This document shows positions 18,293 to 27,117 of a stretch of 64,000 nt of DNA, one piece after another (position 1 is the stretch's first letter; each line of letters starts with the position of its first letter). Where the stretch lies: NCBI RefSeq assembly GCF_039697315.1, contig NZ_CP155619.1:5332001-5396000 (forward strand), in the 5' to 3' direction. This DNA is from Pseudomonas abietaniphila (GTDB lineage Bacteria > Pseudomonadota > Gammaproteobacteria > Pseudomonadales > Pseudomonadaceae). Position numbers and translations under genes: made by a program. The notes under the pieces were generated by a model that was not told where the DNA came from, did not search any database, and saw only the letters and a list, made by a program, of their open reading frames with translations.

Positions 18293-18318
18293 AAAAGGCG
18301 ACCTTCGGGTCGCCTTTT
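18293..18318 (+). terminator. Intrinsic terminator after mlaA (bidirectional)
   Basis: AAAAGGCGACC (18293-18303) and GGTCGCCTTTT (18308-18318) form an 11-bp stem around TTCG, followed by CTTTTTC. It also serves the convergent PilZ gene. Confidence 0.9.
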
Positions 18319-18363
18319 CTTTTTCGGAATTTTTCGAAAATGTGAAGTAGTTCCGAAGTGCCA

Positions 18364-18663
18364 TCACTTCATGGTCAGGATGGTCAGTCCCAGTTTTTGC
18401 TCGCCACCGTCGATGTCGGCGATCCAGACAACCTCGGTGTCGGCTTCCAGGCCCTTGAGCGCTGCATGATCGGACTCGATGCGAACGCTGATCCTGTCAC
18501 CGACCTTGAACGAGCGCGGGGCCTGTATCTGCATGCCTGAGCTGGATAAATCCACGCACACCGCAGGGATGATCTGACCCGCATAGATCAGGCTGATGTC
18601 CGCGTCGACACGCATGCGGATGTAATCTCGTTTCTCTGCATAGTCGCGATCAATCTGGCCCAT
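18364..18663 (-). CDS. Single-domain PilZ protein (99 aa)
   Basis: A stand-alone PilZ domain with intact cyclic di-GMP motifs: the RxxxR entry in EKRDYIRMRV (residues 10-19) and the DxSxxG motif in CVDLSSSGMQI (about 36-46). The domain closes with LGLTILTM. It should bind c-di-GMP and act through protein contacts; the target is unknown. It is convergent with mlaA and divergent from rssB, a conserved order in Pseudomonas. Confidence 0.88.
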   Translation of the reverse strand: MGQIDRDYAEKRDYIRMRVDADISLIYAGQIIPAVCVDLSSSGMQIQAPRSFKVGDRISVRIESDHAALKGLEADTEVVWIADIDGGEQKLGLTILTMK

Positions 18664-18929
18664 GGCGCATCCTTCGTTTTCGTTGCTGATTTAAAGGTTC
18701 TTATAACTCCCGGCGATTTGCGATGTAAAGACGCTGGCCGACCGCTGGAGCGAGCTTGAAACGCCCGGCGGATGGGAGTACCGTCTGCGCCTTGAAGGGC
18801 ACCTCTGACACGTGAAGCGTTTGACCAAAAGTCCGCTCCCTGACTCCAGAGAGGCTAGAAGCGAATCCAGTATGCGGGCTGACAGAATCCGACCGCGTAC
18901 GCCAACCTAATCTGGCGCCGTTTGCCCAC

Positions 18930-20111
18930 ATGCAAAAAACCAGTGCCACGCTGCTGATTATCGATGACGACGAAGTAGTGCGCGCGAGCCTCGCGGCCTA
19001 TTTGGAAGACAGTGGGTTCAGCGTCCTGCAAGCCAGCAACGGCATGCAGGGTCTACAGACCTTCGAGCAAAAAAAGCCTGATCTCGTGATCTGCGATTTG
19101 CGCATGCCTCAAGTGGGCGGCCTTGAGCTGATTCGCCAGGTGACCAGTCTCGCTCCGGAAACCCCGGTCATCGTGGTGTCGGGTGCGGGCGTGATGAGCG
19201 ATGCCGTCGAAGCGTTGCGCCTGGGCGCGGCCGATTACCTGATCAAGCCCCTCGAAGACCTTGCAGTGCTTGAGCACTCGGTCCGACGGGCGCTGGATCG
19301 GGCGCGCTTGCTGCAAGAGAACAAGCTGTATCGTCAGAAGCTCGAGACCGCCAACCGCGAGCTCGAAGCCAGCCTGCACTTGCTGCAGGAAGATCAGGAT
19401 GCGGGCCGTCAGGTTCAGATGAACATGCTGCCGACGAGTCCCTGGGCCATCGACTCGTTCGAATTCGAACACGAAATCATTCCGTCGCTGTACCTCTCCG
19501 GCGATTTCGTCGATTACTTCCGGGTCGACGACCGTCGTGTGGCGTTCTACCTGGCCGATGTGTCGGGCCATGGTGCTTCCTCGGCCTTCATCACCGTGCT
19601 GCTGAAATTCATGACCACGCGCTTGCTGTTCGAGTCCAAGCGCGGTGGCACGTTACCGAAATTCAAGCCTTCCGAGGTCCTCGGCCATATCAACCGCGGT
19701 CTGATCAGCTGTAAGCTGGGCAAACACGTGACGATGGTCGGTGGCGTGATCGACGAAGAAACCGGGCAATTGACCTACAGCGTGGGCGGTCATTTGCCGC
19801 TTCCGGTGCTGTACACGCCGACCGAGACGCGTTATCTCGAAGGGCGTGGTCTGCCGGTGGGGTTGTTCAACGAGGCGACGTATTCAGACCATGTGCTGGA
19901 TCTGCCTGAGTCCTTTAGTCTGACCCTGCTGTCTGATGGCATTCTGGATCTTTTGCCAGGTGATACACTCAAAGAGAAAGAAGCCAACTTACCTGAATTG
20001 GTGAAGTCGGCGGGCGGCAGCCTGGATGGCCTGCGTCGTAAGTTTGGATTGGCCACACTCGGGGAGATGCCGGATGATATCGCCTTGTTAGTGTTGAGCA
20101 GGAACCTTTAA
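18930..20111 (+). CDS. rssB: Response regulator fused to PP2C-type phosphatase (RssB type)
   Basis: A 393-aa regulator. The receiver domain occupies about residues 6-125: LLIIDDDEVVRASLAAYL, phospho-Asp in DLVICDLRMPQ (about 56), and YLIKPLEDLAVLEHSV with the conserved Lys. A coiled-coil linker follows (QKLETANRELEASLHLLQED). From about 165 a PPM/SpoIIE phosphatase domain has metal-binding Asp residues in LSGDFVDYFRV, YLADVSGHGASSAF and LLSDGILDL, ending EMPDDIALLVL. In pseudomonads this gene with the STAS gene after it controls RpoS, which differs from the E. coli RssB adaptor lacking a working phosphatase. The likely substrate is phospho-RssC. TAATG overlap couples the two. Confidence 0.9.
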   Translation: MQKTSATLLIIDDDEVVRASLAAYLEDSGFSVLQASNGMQGLQTFEQKKPDLVICDLRMPQVGGLELIRQVTSLAPETPVIVVSGAGVMSDAVEALRLGAADYLIKPLEDLAVLEHSVRRALDRARLLQENKLYRQKLETANRELEASLHLLQEDQDAGRQVQMNMLPTSPWAIDSFEFEHEIIPSLYLSGDFVDYFRVDDRRVAFYLADVSGHGASSAFITVLLKFMTTRLLFESKRGGTLPKFKPSEVLGHINRGLISCKLGKHVTMVGGVIDEETGQLTYSVGGHLPLPVLYTPTETRYLEGRGLPVGLFNEATYSDHVLDLPESFSLTLLSDGILDLLPGDTLKEKEANLPELVKSAGGSLDGLRRKFGLATLGEMPDDIALLVLSRNL

Positions 20112-20593
20112 TGAGTACCGGTAGAATCCAGTTTGCCGAGCAAGATGGCACCTTTGTCCTGAAGTTTGTGGGTGAAGTGCGTTTGACTCTCTGCTCGGCG
20201 TTGGATGCGACGATTGAGCGGATCTTCACCTCCATGAATTTTTCGACCGTGGTGATCGATCTGACCGAAACCCGCAGCATTGACAGCACAACGCTCGGCC
20301 TGTTGGCCAAGTTGTCCATTCTGTCGCGGCAGAAAGCGGGCCTGCTGCCCACTGTCGTGACCACTCACGAAGACATCACGCGCCTGTTGCAATCGATGGG
20401 CTTCGATCAGGTGTTCAACATCGTGGGTCGCCCGATCCCCCGTCCCGAGACGCTGAGCGACCTGCCGTCGCAGGATCAGTGTGAAGACGTGGTAAAGGCC
20501 AAGGTCCTAGAAGCGCACAAGATCCTGATGGGCCTCAACGACTCCAATCGCGAAGCGTTTCGCGATCTGGTGAATGCGCTGGAGCATCAGTAG
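20111..20593 (+). CDS. rssC: STAS-domain anti-sigma factor antagonist RssC
   Basis: A 160-aa cytosolic STAS-domain protein, probably the partner of the upstream phosphatase. The STAS core covers about residues 5-105: GTFVLKFVGEVRLTLCSALD, then VVIDLTETRSIDSTTLGLLA, where the Ser/Thr cluster after DLTETRSID holds the phosphorylatable residue. It extends at the C-terminus (VVKAKVLEAHKILMGLN) with a helix typical of this Pseudomonas family. The ATG overlaps the rssB stop by one base. I expect the pair to toggle binding to a sigma-factor regulator depending on phosphorylation. Confidence 0.88.
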   Translation: MSTGRIQFAEQDGTFVLKFVGEVRLTLCSALDATIERIFTSMNFSTVVIDLTETRSIDSTTLGLLAKLSILSRQKAGLLPTVVTTHEDITRLLQSMGFDQVFNIVGRPIPRPETLSDLPSQDQCEDVVKAKVLEAHKILMGLNDSNREAFRDLVNALEHQ

Positions 20594-21285
20594 AGCTCCT
20601 CTTCTGGCTCTGGCTGAGGCCAGATCGGTTTCGCTTCAGCAAGTGACTTTTAAAAGCCGGGAAGCGGACTTACCAGAAGTGACCGATGTCGCTTGCCCTT
20701 ATTTTTGATCGTTCTCACTGACAGTGTCAGACAGACCGCGTATGCAGGATTTGCTGCCGGTTCCCGGCAGATCGTCGGCAAGCCAAACTCCTACGCCCTC
20801 CGGGCAGAAGCAAGACAGTGCGCAGGTCCAAACTCTGCGTTTGAATGCCCGTCAGTACGTTTCGTGCCCCCCATGTCGCAGAGCGTCAGGCGCTGCTCTA
20901 CCACGCGGAGCGTGGGAACGATCAAGTGCGTAAGCTCGCTTTGTTGTTGATCTTCATACCGCAGCAGTCCAGACACCACCAAGTGCGACTTGGGTGCAGG
21001 CTGAACGCAGGCGGCGCTCCGTGGGACGAGCGGCATGGATGCCGCGAGAGCGCCGCTAGGGCATGGATGCCCGTTCGGCGCGGGCCCACGGAGCGTCGCC
21101 GAAGTGAGGGTACCCGACGAAGTCGGGCCCAACCAGGAGCCAGGACACTTGGTTGCTTGGTGTCCTTTCAAGTAACCCGCCGAAGGCGGAACGCTTCTGC
21201 CGTTAGGCAGAACCTGGAACAGTCACCTTCAATCCATCAGGCATTTACAAAAGCCCAAGCCCGACTGACACCATTCCCCAGACAT
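20594..21285. repeat. Gene-free stretch carrying dispersed element copy 2
   Basis: No gene is supported in this 690-bp interval. At 20749-20796 lies a degenerate REP-like arm preceded by TTTGCTGCCGGTTCCCGGCA, as at 3272. From 20958 to about 21186 is the second copy of the roughly 230-bp dispersed element (compare 3405-3640), sharing GACTTGGGTGCAGGC, GATGCCGCGAGAGCGCCG and GTTCGGCGCGGGCCCA. It ends in a CCGCC-GAA-GGCGG hairpin. Confidence 0.75.
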
Positions 21286-21322
21286 AAAAAAGGGCAGCAT
21301 CCCCACGGATGCCGCCCTTTTT
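21286..21322 (-). terminator. Intrinsic terminator of talB
   Basis: The stem AAAAAAGGGC-A-GCATCC pairs with GGATGC-C-GCCCTTTTTA, on the minus strand 17 bases after the talB stop codon. Confidence 0.88.
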
Positions 21323-21338
21323 AAATAAGCCCGACGTA

Positions 21339-22265
21339 TTACGCCTTGGCGCGCAACAACGCCTCGAGCTTCTCCTGATCGCGAGCAAACTGACGAATGC
21401 CCTCGGCCAGCTTCTCGGTCGCCATCGCATCCTCGTTCGACGCCCAGCGGAACTGGCTTTCGTTCAGCGTCTGACGTGGCTCACCACCGTTACCCGGCTT
21501 GAGCTTCTGCACCAGCGTGCCGGTGTCTTCAGCCAGCTTTTGCAACAGATCCGGACTGATGGTCAAGCGGTCGCAGCCGGCCAGCTCTTCGATCTGGCTC
21601 AGGTTACGGAAGCTGGCACCCATGACCACGGTCTTGTAGTCATTGGCCTTGTAGTAGTTGTAGATGCGAGTGACCGACTTGACGCCCGGGTCCTCGGCAC
21701 CGACGTAATCCTTGCCTTCGGCTTTCTTGTACCAGTCGTAGATGCGACCCACGAACGGCGAAATCAGAAACACGCCTGCGTCAGCGCAAGCCTGTGCCTG
21801 AGCGAAAGAAAACAGCAGCGTCAGGTTGCACTGGATGCCTTTCTTTTCCAGCTGTTCGGCAGCGCGGATACCTTCCCAGGTCGAGGCCAGTTTGATCAGG
21901 ATGCGATCACGGCCGATACCGGCCTGGTCGTACAGCTCGACCAGACGTTCTGCGCGCTCGATGCAGGCGTTGGTGTCGAAAGAGATGCGGGCGTCCACTT
22001 CGGTGGAAACACGGCCCGGCACCACTTTCAGAATTTCCTGGCCGATCGCCACGGCGAAACGGTCGCTGGCCAGGCCGATGTCATTCTTCGCACCGCTGAA
22101 GGCTTCTTTCAGGCGGTCGGCGTTGCTGTCGCTGGAGGCGGCTTTGAGCAACAGGGAAGGGTTGGTGGTGGCATCAACCGGCTTGAGCTTTTCAATGGCA
22201 GCGAAATCGCCAGTATCGGCGACGACGGTGGTGATTTTTTTGAGTTGTTCCAGCTTGGAAGTCAT
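21339..22265 (-). CDS. talB: Transaldolase
   Basis: Cytosolic transaldolase of the non-oxidative pentose phosphate pathway, moving a dihydroxyacetone unit between sedoheptulose-7-phosphate and glyceraldehyde-3-phosphate. I start at the ATG at 22265 ([20 protein letters not shown], 308 aa), the conserved family start; a longer frame upstream has no support. The first signature [10 protein letters not shown] lies near residue 33. The Schiff-base Lys is in [14 protein letters not shown] near 130, and [12 protein letters not shown] plus [12 protein letters not shown] follow. It is separated from dusA by an accessory insertion, although as I remember talB and dusA are adjacent in P. aeruginosa. 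Confidence 0.96.
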   Translation of the reverse strand: MTSKLEQLKKITTVVADTGDFAAIEKLKPVDATTNPSLLLKAASSDSNADRLKEAFSGAKNDIGLASDRFAVAIGQEILKVVPGRVSTEVDARISFDTNACIERAERLVELYDQAGIGRDRILIKLASTWEGIRAAEQLEKKGIQCNLTLLFSFAQAQACADAGVFLISPFVGRIYDWYKKAEGKDYVGAEDPGVKSVTRIYNYYKANDYKTVVMGASFRNLSQIEELAGCDRLTISPDLLQKLAEDTGTLVQKLKPGNGGEPRQTLNESQFRWASNEDAMATEKLAEGIRQFARDQEKLEALLRAKA

Positions 22266-22563
22266 GAGCGTGCTCTGTCCTGTGGGTGTGATGACATTAC
22301 CCGAGCGCCGCCGGTCACTCAAGGGCGTAAACCGCAACAAACACGCTGATCTAGAGGCCTGCATTTGCGCAAACAGCAGACCTGTGCTTCAGCCACGATC
22401 CTGAAAATACATGACGTTGAAGCCGTCAGTCAGGGGCGTGGTTATCGGTTCCCGAGGAGGGCGGATACTCGATCCAGACTGGTTTGAGCCTGGAGGCGGC
22501 AGGTTGTTCCCCGCACTGTCGTCTATTGTGCTCTGACCGATTCGGGCGAAAGGGATCATCACC

Positions 22564-24276
22564 ATGAAGAAACTGATCAACGACCCACTGGGTGTCGTCG
22601 ATGACATGCTGGAAGGCGCCGTGCTGGCCGATCAGCGGCTAGTGTTGCTGGAAGGGGAAAACATCATTGCCCGCCGGGATTTTCAGGCGCTGGCCAATAG
22701 CGGGAAAGTCAGCATCCTCTCGGGCGGCGGCGCTGGTCATGAACCCGCCCACGGGGGCTATGTCGGCAGCGGCATGCTCACGGCCGCTGTCGCCGGGCCC
22801 GTGTTCACGTCCCCAAGCGTCGACGCGGTGTTGAAGGCGATCATGACCATTGCCGGACCGGCGGGTGTCTTGCTGATCGTCAAGAACTACACCGGTGATC
22901 GCCTGAACTTCGGGCTTGCTGCGGAAATCGCCAGGGCGGCGGGCGTCGAGGTTGACATGCTGGTCGTCGGTGATGATGTCGCGCTGGATAACCAGGGCGG
23001 GCAAGTCGGGCGGCGGGGCATTGCCGGAACCGTGTTCATTCACAAGGTCGCCGGTGCTGCAGCGCAGGCAGGACTCCCGCTGTCGCAGGTCAAGGCCGAA
23101 GCGGAGCATGCGGCCGCGGGGTTGTTCAGCATGGGCCTGGCGCTCAGCGCCTGCACGGTGCCTGCAGCCGGAAAACCGGGGTTTCACCTCGGCGACGATG
23201 AGGTCGAGTACGGCCTGGGCATTCATGGGGAAAGCGGCGTGCGCCGTGGCCGGATTCTGACGGCGGACGAGATGGTCGATGTGCTGTTGGCACGCATCGT
23301 CGAGCAAGGTGAGCTGAAGGCCGGTGAGCGTATCGCACTGATGGTCAATAACCTGGGCGGCACCGCGGTTCAGGAACTGGACATCGTGGCGCGTCGGGCA
23401 TTGTTGGCGTGCATGGCGCAGGGACTGCGGGTCGAGGCCGTCATGGTGGGTACTTTCCTGACAGCCTTGGAGATGGCAGGGTGTTCGCTTTCAATCCTGC
23501 GTGTCGATGATCCGCTGCTGACGCGACTCAAGGCGGCGACTGACGCGACCGCATGGCGGGGCATGACGACGCCCAGTGCTGCTGTATCCCGTGTGCTGGC
23601 GGTGAACGTGACCGAGCAGCATGCGTTCACAGGCGCGTCCTGGTCGTCGGACCGCGCTGAGGCCATGAGGAAGGTGCTGCAGGCGGTCAGCCAGGCATTT
23701 CAGCAGAACGAACAGGTGCTGACGGAACTCGATTCGGTGGTGGGGGACGGCGATATCGGCATCAGTCTGGCGCGAGGTGCTCGCGCCATTGATGCCGCGT
23801 TGGAATCCTTTGCGCTGGATCGGCCAGGGATCGCGTTGCAACAGCTTTCAGCCATTCTCAGACGGGTCTTGGGAGGAACGTCGGGGCCGCTATATGCCGT
23901 TTTCGTGCTGCGCGCGGGTGTGGCGCTATCGGAACACGCCGAGCCAGGTTCTGTGGGTGCATGGGCCGAGGCCTTGCAAGCGGGGTGCGACGGGATGGTG
24001 AAGCTCGGCGGTGCCAGTGCGGGTGACAGAACGATGCTGGATGCGCTGATTCCTGCTGCGGCTGCGCTTTCGTCCCAAGCGAAGGGTGTGACCGCGGCCG
24101 ATGCGGCGTCGCGAATGGCCATTGCCGCAGAGATCGGGGCTGAGGCGACGCGCACGATGCTGCCGAGCAAAGGGCGCTCTTCCTACATCGGTGAGCGGGC
24201 GCTGGGGCACGTGGATCCAGGGGCTTACGCGGTGGCGCTGTGGATGCGTGCGGTTGCGTCGGCCTTGGGCGAGTGA
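22564..24276 (+). CDS. ATP-dependent dihydroxyacetone kinase (DhaK-DhaL fusion)
   Basis: A 570-aa single-chain DAK that phosphorylates dihydroxyacetone, glyceraldehyde or another short ketose/aldose with ATP. The DhaK domain (about 1-335) has SGGGAGHEPAHGGYVG near residue 52, GVLLIVKNYTGDRLNFG near 98 and the substrate-binding His in YGLGIHGESG near 220. After a short linker the DhaL domain (about 365-570) has the ATP/Mg loop ELDSVVGDGDIGISLARGAR, then GGTSGPLYAVF and GDRTMLDALIPA. Ribosome-binding sequence AAGGGA precedes the ATG. It is monocistronic and sits at the left end of an insertion between talB and dusA; its position by a transaldolase could reflect shared triose metabolism or chance. 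Confidence 0.92.
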   Translation: MKKLINDPLGVVDDMLEGAVLADQRLVLLEGENIIARRDFQALANSGKVSILSGGGAGHEPAHGGYVGSGMLTAAVAGPVFTSPSVDAVLKAIMTIAGPAGVLLIVKNYTGDRLNFGLAAEIARAAGVEVDMLVVGDDVALDNQGGQVGRRGIAGTVFIHKVAGAAAQAGLPLSQVKAEAEHAAAGLFSMGLALSACTVPAAGKPGFHLGDDEVEYGLGIHGESGVRRGRILTADEMVDVLLARIVEQGELKAGERIALMVNNLGGTAVQELDIVARRALLACMAQGLRVEAVMVGTFLTALEMAGCSLSILRVDDPLLTRLKAATDATAWRGMTTPSAAVSRVLAVNVTEQHAFTGASWSSDRAEAMRKVLQAVSQAFQQNEQVLTELDSVVGDGDIGISLARGARAIDAALESFALDRPGIALQQLSAILRRVLGGTSGPLYAVFVLRAGVALSEHAEPGSVGAWAEALQAGCDGMVKLGGASAGDRTMLDALIPAAAALSSQAKGVTAADAASRMAIAAEIGAEATRTMLPSKGRSSYIGERALGHVDPGAYAVALWMRAVASALGE

Positions 24277-24388
24277 CGCGGGGTGATGGGAGCGGACCCT
24301 TTGGCCTGTCAGTGACTCAGGCTATAGCCAAAGGCTTACACGAGCTGGGGCGAACTCGCCCTATGAACTGAAACATTTGAGGGTTACA

Positions 24389-24518
24389 TTGGATCCATCA
24401 ACTGAAGCGAAGGAACCGCTTCGGAGATCACGGATGATCAGCCATGGCGCGGAGCGCTGCCGACAGGATGTTGGAATGGTCTTGAACTGAAAAACGACCC
24501 GCTTCGGCGGGTTTTTTT
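24389..24518 (+). ncRNA. Candidate RsmX/Y/Z-type small RNA sequestering CsrA/RsmA
   Basis: Seven GGA triplets lie within 85 bases (24391, 24412, 24423, 24432, 24451, 24466, 24473). Four are displayed in hairpin loops: GAAGCG-AAGGAAC-CGCTTC (24404-24422), GATCA-CGGA-TGATC (24426-24439), GCGC-GGA-GCGC (24447-24457) and ACA-GGA-TGT (24463-24471). The RNA would end in a classical terminator (24497-24518). Loop-exposed GGA is exactly what RsmA/CsrA binds, and the size (about 110-130 nt) fits RsmX/Y/Z. Upstream, CTTACA at 24335-24340 is a perfect half of the GacA box (TGTAAGN6CTTACA); the other half, TATAGC, is degenerate. The 5' end is a guess. I infer a Gac/Rsm regulatory RNA. Confidence 0.6.
24497..24518 (+). 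terminator. Intrinsic terminator of the candidate small RNA
   Basis: ACCCGC and GCGGGT (24497-24502 and 24507-24512) form a stem with a TTCG tetraloop, followed by seven T. It lies 220 bp past the dihydroxyacetone kinase stop, which suits an independent RNA better than the kinase mRNA alone. Confidence 0.88.
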
Positions 24519-24562
24519 ATGGCCGCGATTTAAGGGTTTTGTCGAATTTTTTACTGCTGTAG

Positions 24563-25280
24563 GCGGTGGGTCAGTAAAATCACTGTTTTATGGCACATCG
24601 CGTTCGCGGCCGTCGTAACCTCCGACTGCTCCCACAAGGTGTGCGGTGGGTCAGTAAAATCACTGTTTTATGGCACATCGCGTTCGCGGCCGTCGTAACC
24701 TCCGACTGCTCCCACAAGGTGTGCGGTGGGTCAGTAAAATCACTGTTTTATGGCACATCGCGTTCGCGGCCGTCGTAACCTCCGACTGCTCCCACAAGGT
24801 GTGTGGTGGGTCAGTGAAATCACCGTTTTATGGCACATCGCATTCGCGGCCGTCGTAACCTCCGACTGCTCCCACAAGGTGTGCGGTGGGTCAGTAAAAT
24901 CACTGTTTTATGGCACATCGCGTTCGCGGCCGTCGTAACCTCCGACTGCTCCCACAAGGTGTGCAGTGGGTCAGCGAAATCACTGTTTTATGGCACATCG
25001 CATTCGCGGCCGTCGTAACCTCCGACTGCTCCCACAAGGTGTGTGGTGGGTCAGTGAAATCACTGTTTTACGGCACATCGCGTTCGCGGCCGTCGTAACC
25101 TCCGACTGCTCCCACAAGGTGTGCGGTGGGTCAGCGAAATCACCGTTTTATGGCACATCGCGTTCGCGGCCGTCGTAACCTCCGACTGCTCCCACAAGGT
25201 GTGCGGTGGGTCAGCGAAATCACCGTTTTATGGCACATCGCGTTCGCGGCCGTCGTAACCTCCGACTGCTCCCACAAGGT
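24563..25280. repeat. Tandem array: nine 80-bp units
   Basis: Units start at 24563, 24643, 24723, 24803, 24883, 24963, 25043, 25123 and 25203, each exactly 80 bp (the last 78). They differ by a few substitutions only, for example TCAGTAAAAT versus TCAGCGAAAT. Each contains GCGGCCGTCGTAACCTCCGA and CTGCTCCCACAAGG, a block that also occurs singly at about 36043, 36308 and (degraded) 27118. Since 80 is not a multiple of three, the open frames running across units are a by-product of stop-codon spacing. Confidence 0.97.
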
Positions 25281-25324
25281 ATTCAGTAATCAGCAGATCG
25301 CAGGCACACGCCCGTATTTCGCAG

Positions 25325-25633
25325 TCACTGACGACCCGCAACTTCACACGCACTGTCAACTTCTTTCACCAGCGTGTTCTCTTGAAACACCTGCAGGTGC
25401 ACCTGACAGGTCCCGCCCGCAGGCAGGTTCAAACTCACGCTGTTGGCCGGAACACCGCTCTGCACGTCGCCTTGCTGGTTGATGCTCGACGTCCCGTTCA
25501 CGCTTTTCTGGCTGACCGTCATGCGGTACTGCAGCGTCAGCGGCACCGGGTTTTCGATGTGCGGGCGAATGACCACCATCGCGCCATGGCGCTGGGTATC
25601 GATCGATACCGCCAGTTGGGAAACGTCCATCAT
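25325..25633 (-). CDS. CsgC/CsgH-like curli chaperone (102 aa)
   Basis: The product has an all-beta, immunoglobulin-like composition (VVIRPHIENPVPLTLQYRMT, then LNLPAGGTCQVHLQVFQEN) matching CsgC/CsgH-type inhibitors of curli subunit fibre formation. No signal peptide is visible at the chosen start (MMDVSQLAVSIDTQRHG); relatives are exported, so the true N-terminus may be missing. Six bases upstream ends the remnant of a curlin subunit on the same strand, the subunit-then-chaperone order of a csgBAC operon. No csgD, E, F or G is visible. It is probably an orphan relic of a curli operon cut at its left end. Confidence 0.6.
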   Translation of the reverse strand: MMDVSQLAVSIDTQRHGAMVVIRPHIENPVPLTLQYRMTVSQKSVNGTSSINQQGDVQSGVPANSVSLNLPAGGTCQVHLQVFQENTLVKEVDSACEVAGRQ

Positions 25634-25638
25634 CAGGT

Positions 25639-25836
25639 CTACCTCTGTCTCGCGCTGGCTTTCATGTTATCGCCGTACTGGGTCACGGACACCGTACCGC
25701 CGAATCCGGCCTGGTTCACGGTCGCCTGGTTGGACTGCCCGTATTGCCCGACGAATGCCTGATTATAGGCGCCGGTCTGCACCACGTTCGCCGTGTTGTC
25801 GGTGCCGTGCTGTGCGACGCTCGTCTGTTTGTCCGG
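25639..25836 (-). pseudogene. Truncated curlin subunit (CsgA/CsgB) remnant
   Basis: The minus-strand frame ending at TAG (25639-25641) reads VAQHGTDNTANVVQTGAYNQ, then AFVGQYGQSNQATVNQAGFG and VSVTQYGDNMKA. This is the Qx(G)x(N)xAxVxQ curlin repeat, about three units. Going upstream the frame hits TGA (25837-25839) and the signal peptide and first repeats are absent, so only the C-terminal half survives. It cannot be secreted as it stands. Confidence 0.75.
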
Positions 25837-25974
25837 TCATTGCGGCTCGGTCCTGGACGCTGGAAACGGAGTGGGTGCATCCCACGCTATCCGGAACATC
25901 GCCAGGCGCCTACAGCTTGATCCTTCTAACTGTTAAACTGCGCGCCCATTACGCCTGACCCTTCCGACCGCCCC

Positions 25975-26985
25975 ATGCTGCCAATGACCGCTTCACGCAC
26001 CGCCAGTGCCCGCCACGAACCTTCACGCCGCTTCTCCGTGGCGCCGATGATGGACTGGACCGATCGCCATTGCCGGTTCTTCCTGCGCCTGCTGTCGAAG
26101 AACGCACTGCTGTACACCGAAATGGTCACCACCGGCGCCTTGCTGCACGGCGACAGCGAGCGTTTCCTGCGCCACGATCAGAGCGAACATCCGCTGGCGC
26201 TGCAACTGGGCGGGAGCAACCCGGCAGACCTCGCCGCCAGCGCACGTCTGGCACAGGCGGCGGGTTACGACGAGGTCAACCTTAACGTGGGCTGCCCGAG
26301 CGACCGAGTGCAGAACAACATGATTGGCGCGGTGTTGATGGGCCACCCGCAATTGGTCGCCGACTGCGTCAAGGCGATGCGCGATGCGGTGTCGATCCCG
26401 GTGACTGTCAAGCATCGCATCGGCATCAACGGCCGGGACAGCTACGAGCAACTCTGTGAATTCGTCGGCACCGTGCGCGATGCCGGCTGCACCAGTTTCA
26501 CCGTGCATGCCCGCATCGCGATCCTTGAGGGCCTGTCGCCGAAGGAAAACCGTGACATCCCGCCGTTGCGCTACGAGGTCGCCGCTCAGCTCAAGCAGGA
26601 TTTCCCCGACCTTGAATTCATCCTCAACGGCGGCATCAAGACCCTGGAGCAATGCCAGGAACACTTGAAAACATTCGACGGGGTGATGCTGGGCCGCGAG
26701 GCGTATCACAATCCGTACCTGCTGGCGGACGTCGACCGCGAACTGTTCGGCGGCAGTGAACCGCCCATCACCCGCGCCGAAGCGCTGGCGCAGCTGCGTC
26801 CTTACGTCGAAGCCCACCTGCGTGATGGCGGCTCGATGCACCACATCACCCGCCACGTGCTGGGGTTGGGCACGGGTTTCCCCGGCGCCCGCAAATTTCG
26901 CCAGCTGTTGTCGGTGGACATTCACAAAACTGACGACCCGCTGGGCTTGCTGGACAAGGCCGGGGAGTTGCTGGAAGGGCGGTGA
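25975..26985 (+). CDS. dusA: tRNA-dihydrouridine(20/20a) synthase DusA
   Basis: An FMN enzyme that reduces U20/U20a in the tRNA D-loop using NADPH. The protein has RFSVAPMMDWTDRHCRFFLR near residue 19, the active Cys in NLNVGCPSDRVQ near 107, and HRIGINGRDSYEQLCEFV near 142. VHARIAILEGLSPKENR at 179 is DusA-specific, and FILNGGIKTLEQC and MLGREAYHNPYLL follow. Length 336 aa fits. An alternative start a few codons in (MTASRT) is possible. Directly upstream is the curli relic, so only this gene resumes the conserved Pseudomonas order after talB. Confidence 0.95.
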   Translation: MLPMTASRTASARHEPSRRFSVAPMMDWTDRHCRFFLRLLSKNALLYTEMVTTGALLHGDSERFLRHDQSEHPLALQLGGSNPADLAASARLAQAAGYDEVNLNVGCPSDRVQNNMIGAVLMGHPQLVADCVKAMRDAVSIPVTVKHRIGINGRDSYEQLCEFVGTVRDAGCTSFTVHARIAILEGLSPKENRDIPPLRYEVAAQLKQDFPDLEFILNGGIKTLEQCQEHLKTFDGVMLGREAYHNPYLLADVDRELFGGSEPPITRAEALAQLRPYVEAHLRDGGSMHHITRHVLGLGTGFPGARKFRQLLSVDIHKTDDPLGLLDKAGELLEGR

Positions 26986-27117
26986 TTGGCTCGCTGAAAG
27001 TGTCGGTCGGTCCGATCCGTCATGGGCGATGTTCGTAAATCTTGTGATAGCCGGCCTGCTGCAGGCTGCGTTCAGACGAATGCGGTGGGGCAGGCACTTC
27101 GACAGAGAACGACCTGC

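Noticed and set aside
24563..25280. CRISPR array
   Set aside because: The whole 80-bp unit is repeated; there are no variable spacers and no cas genes nearby.
24590..25482. Short proteins beginning MAHRVRGRRNLRLLPQG encoded in each repeat unit
   Set aside because: The period of 80 bp is not a multiple of three and no ribosome-binding site precedes them; they are translation artefacts of the tandem array.
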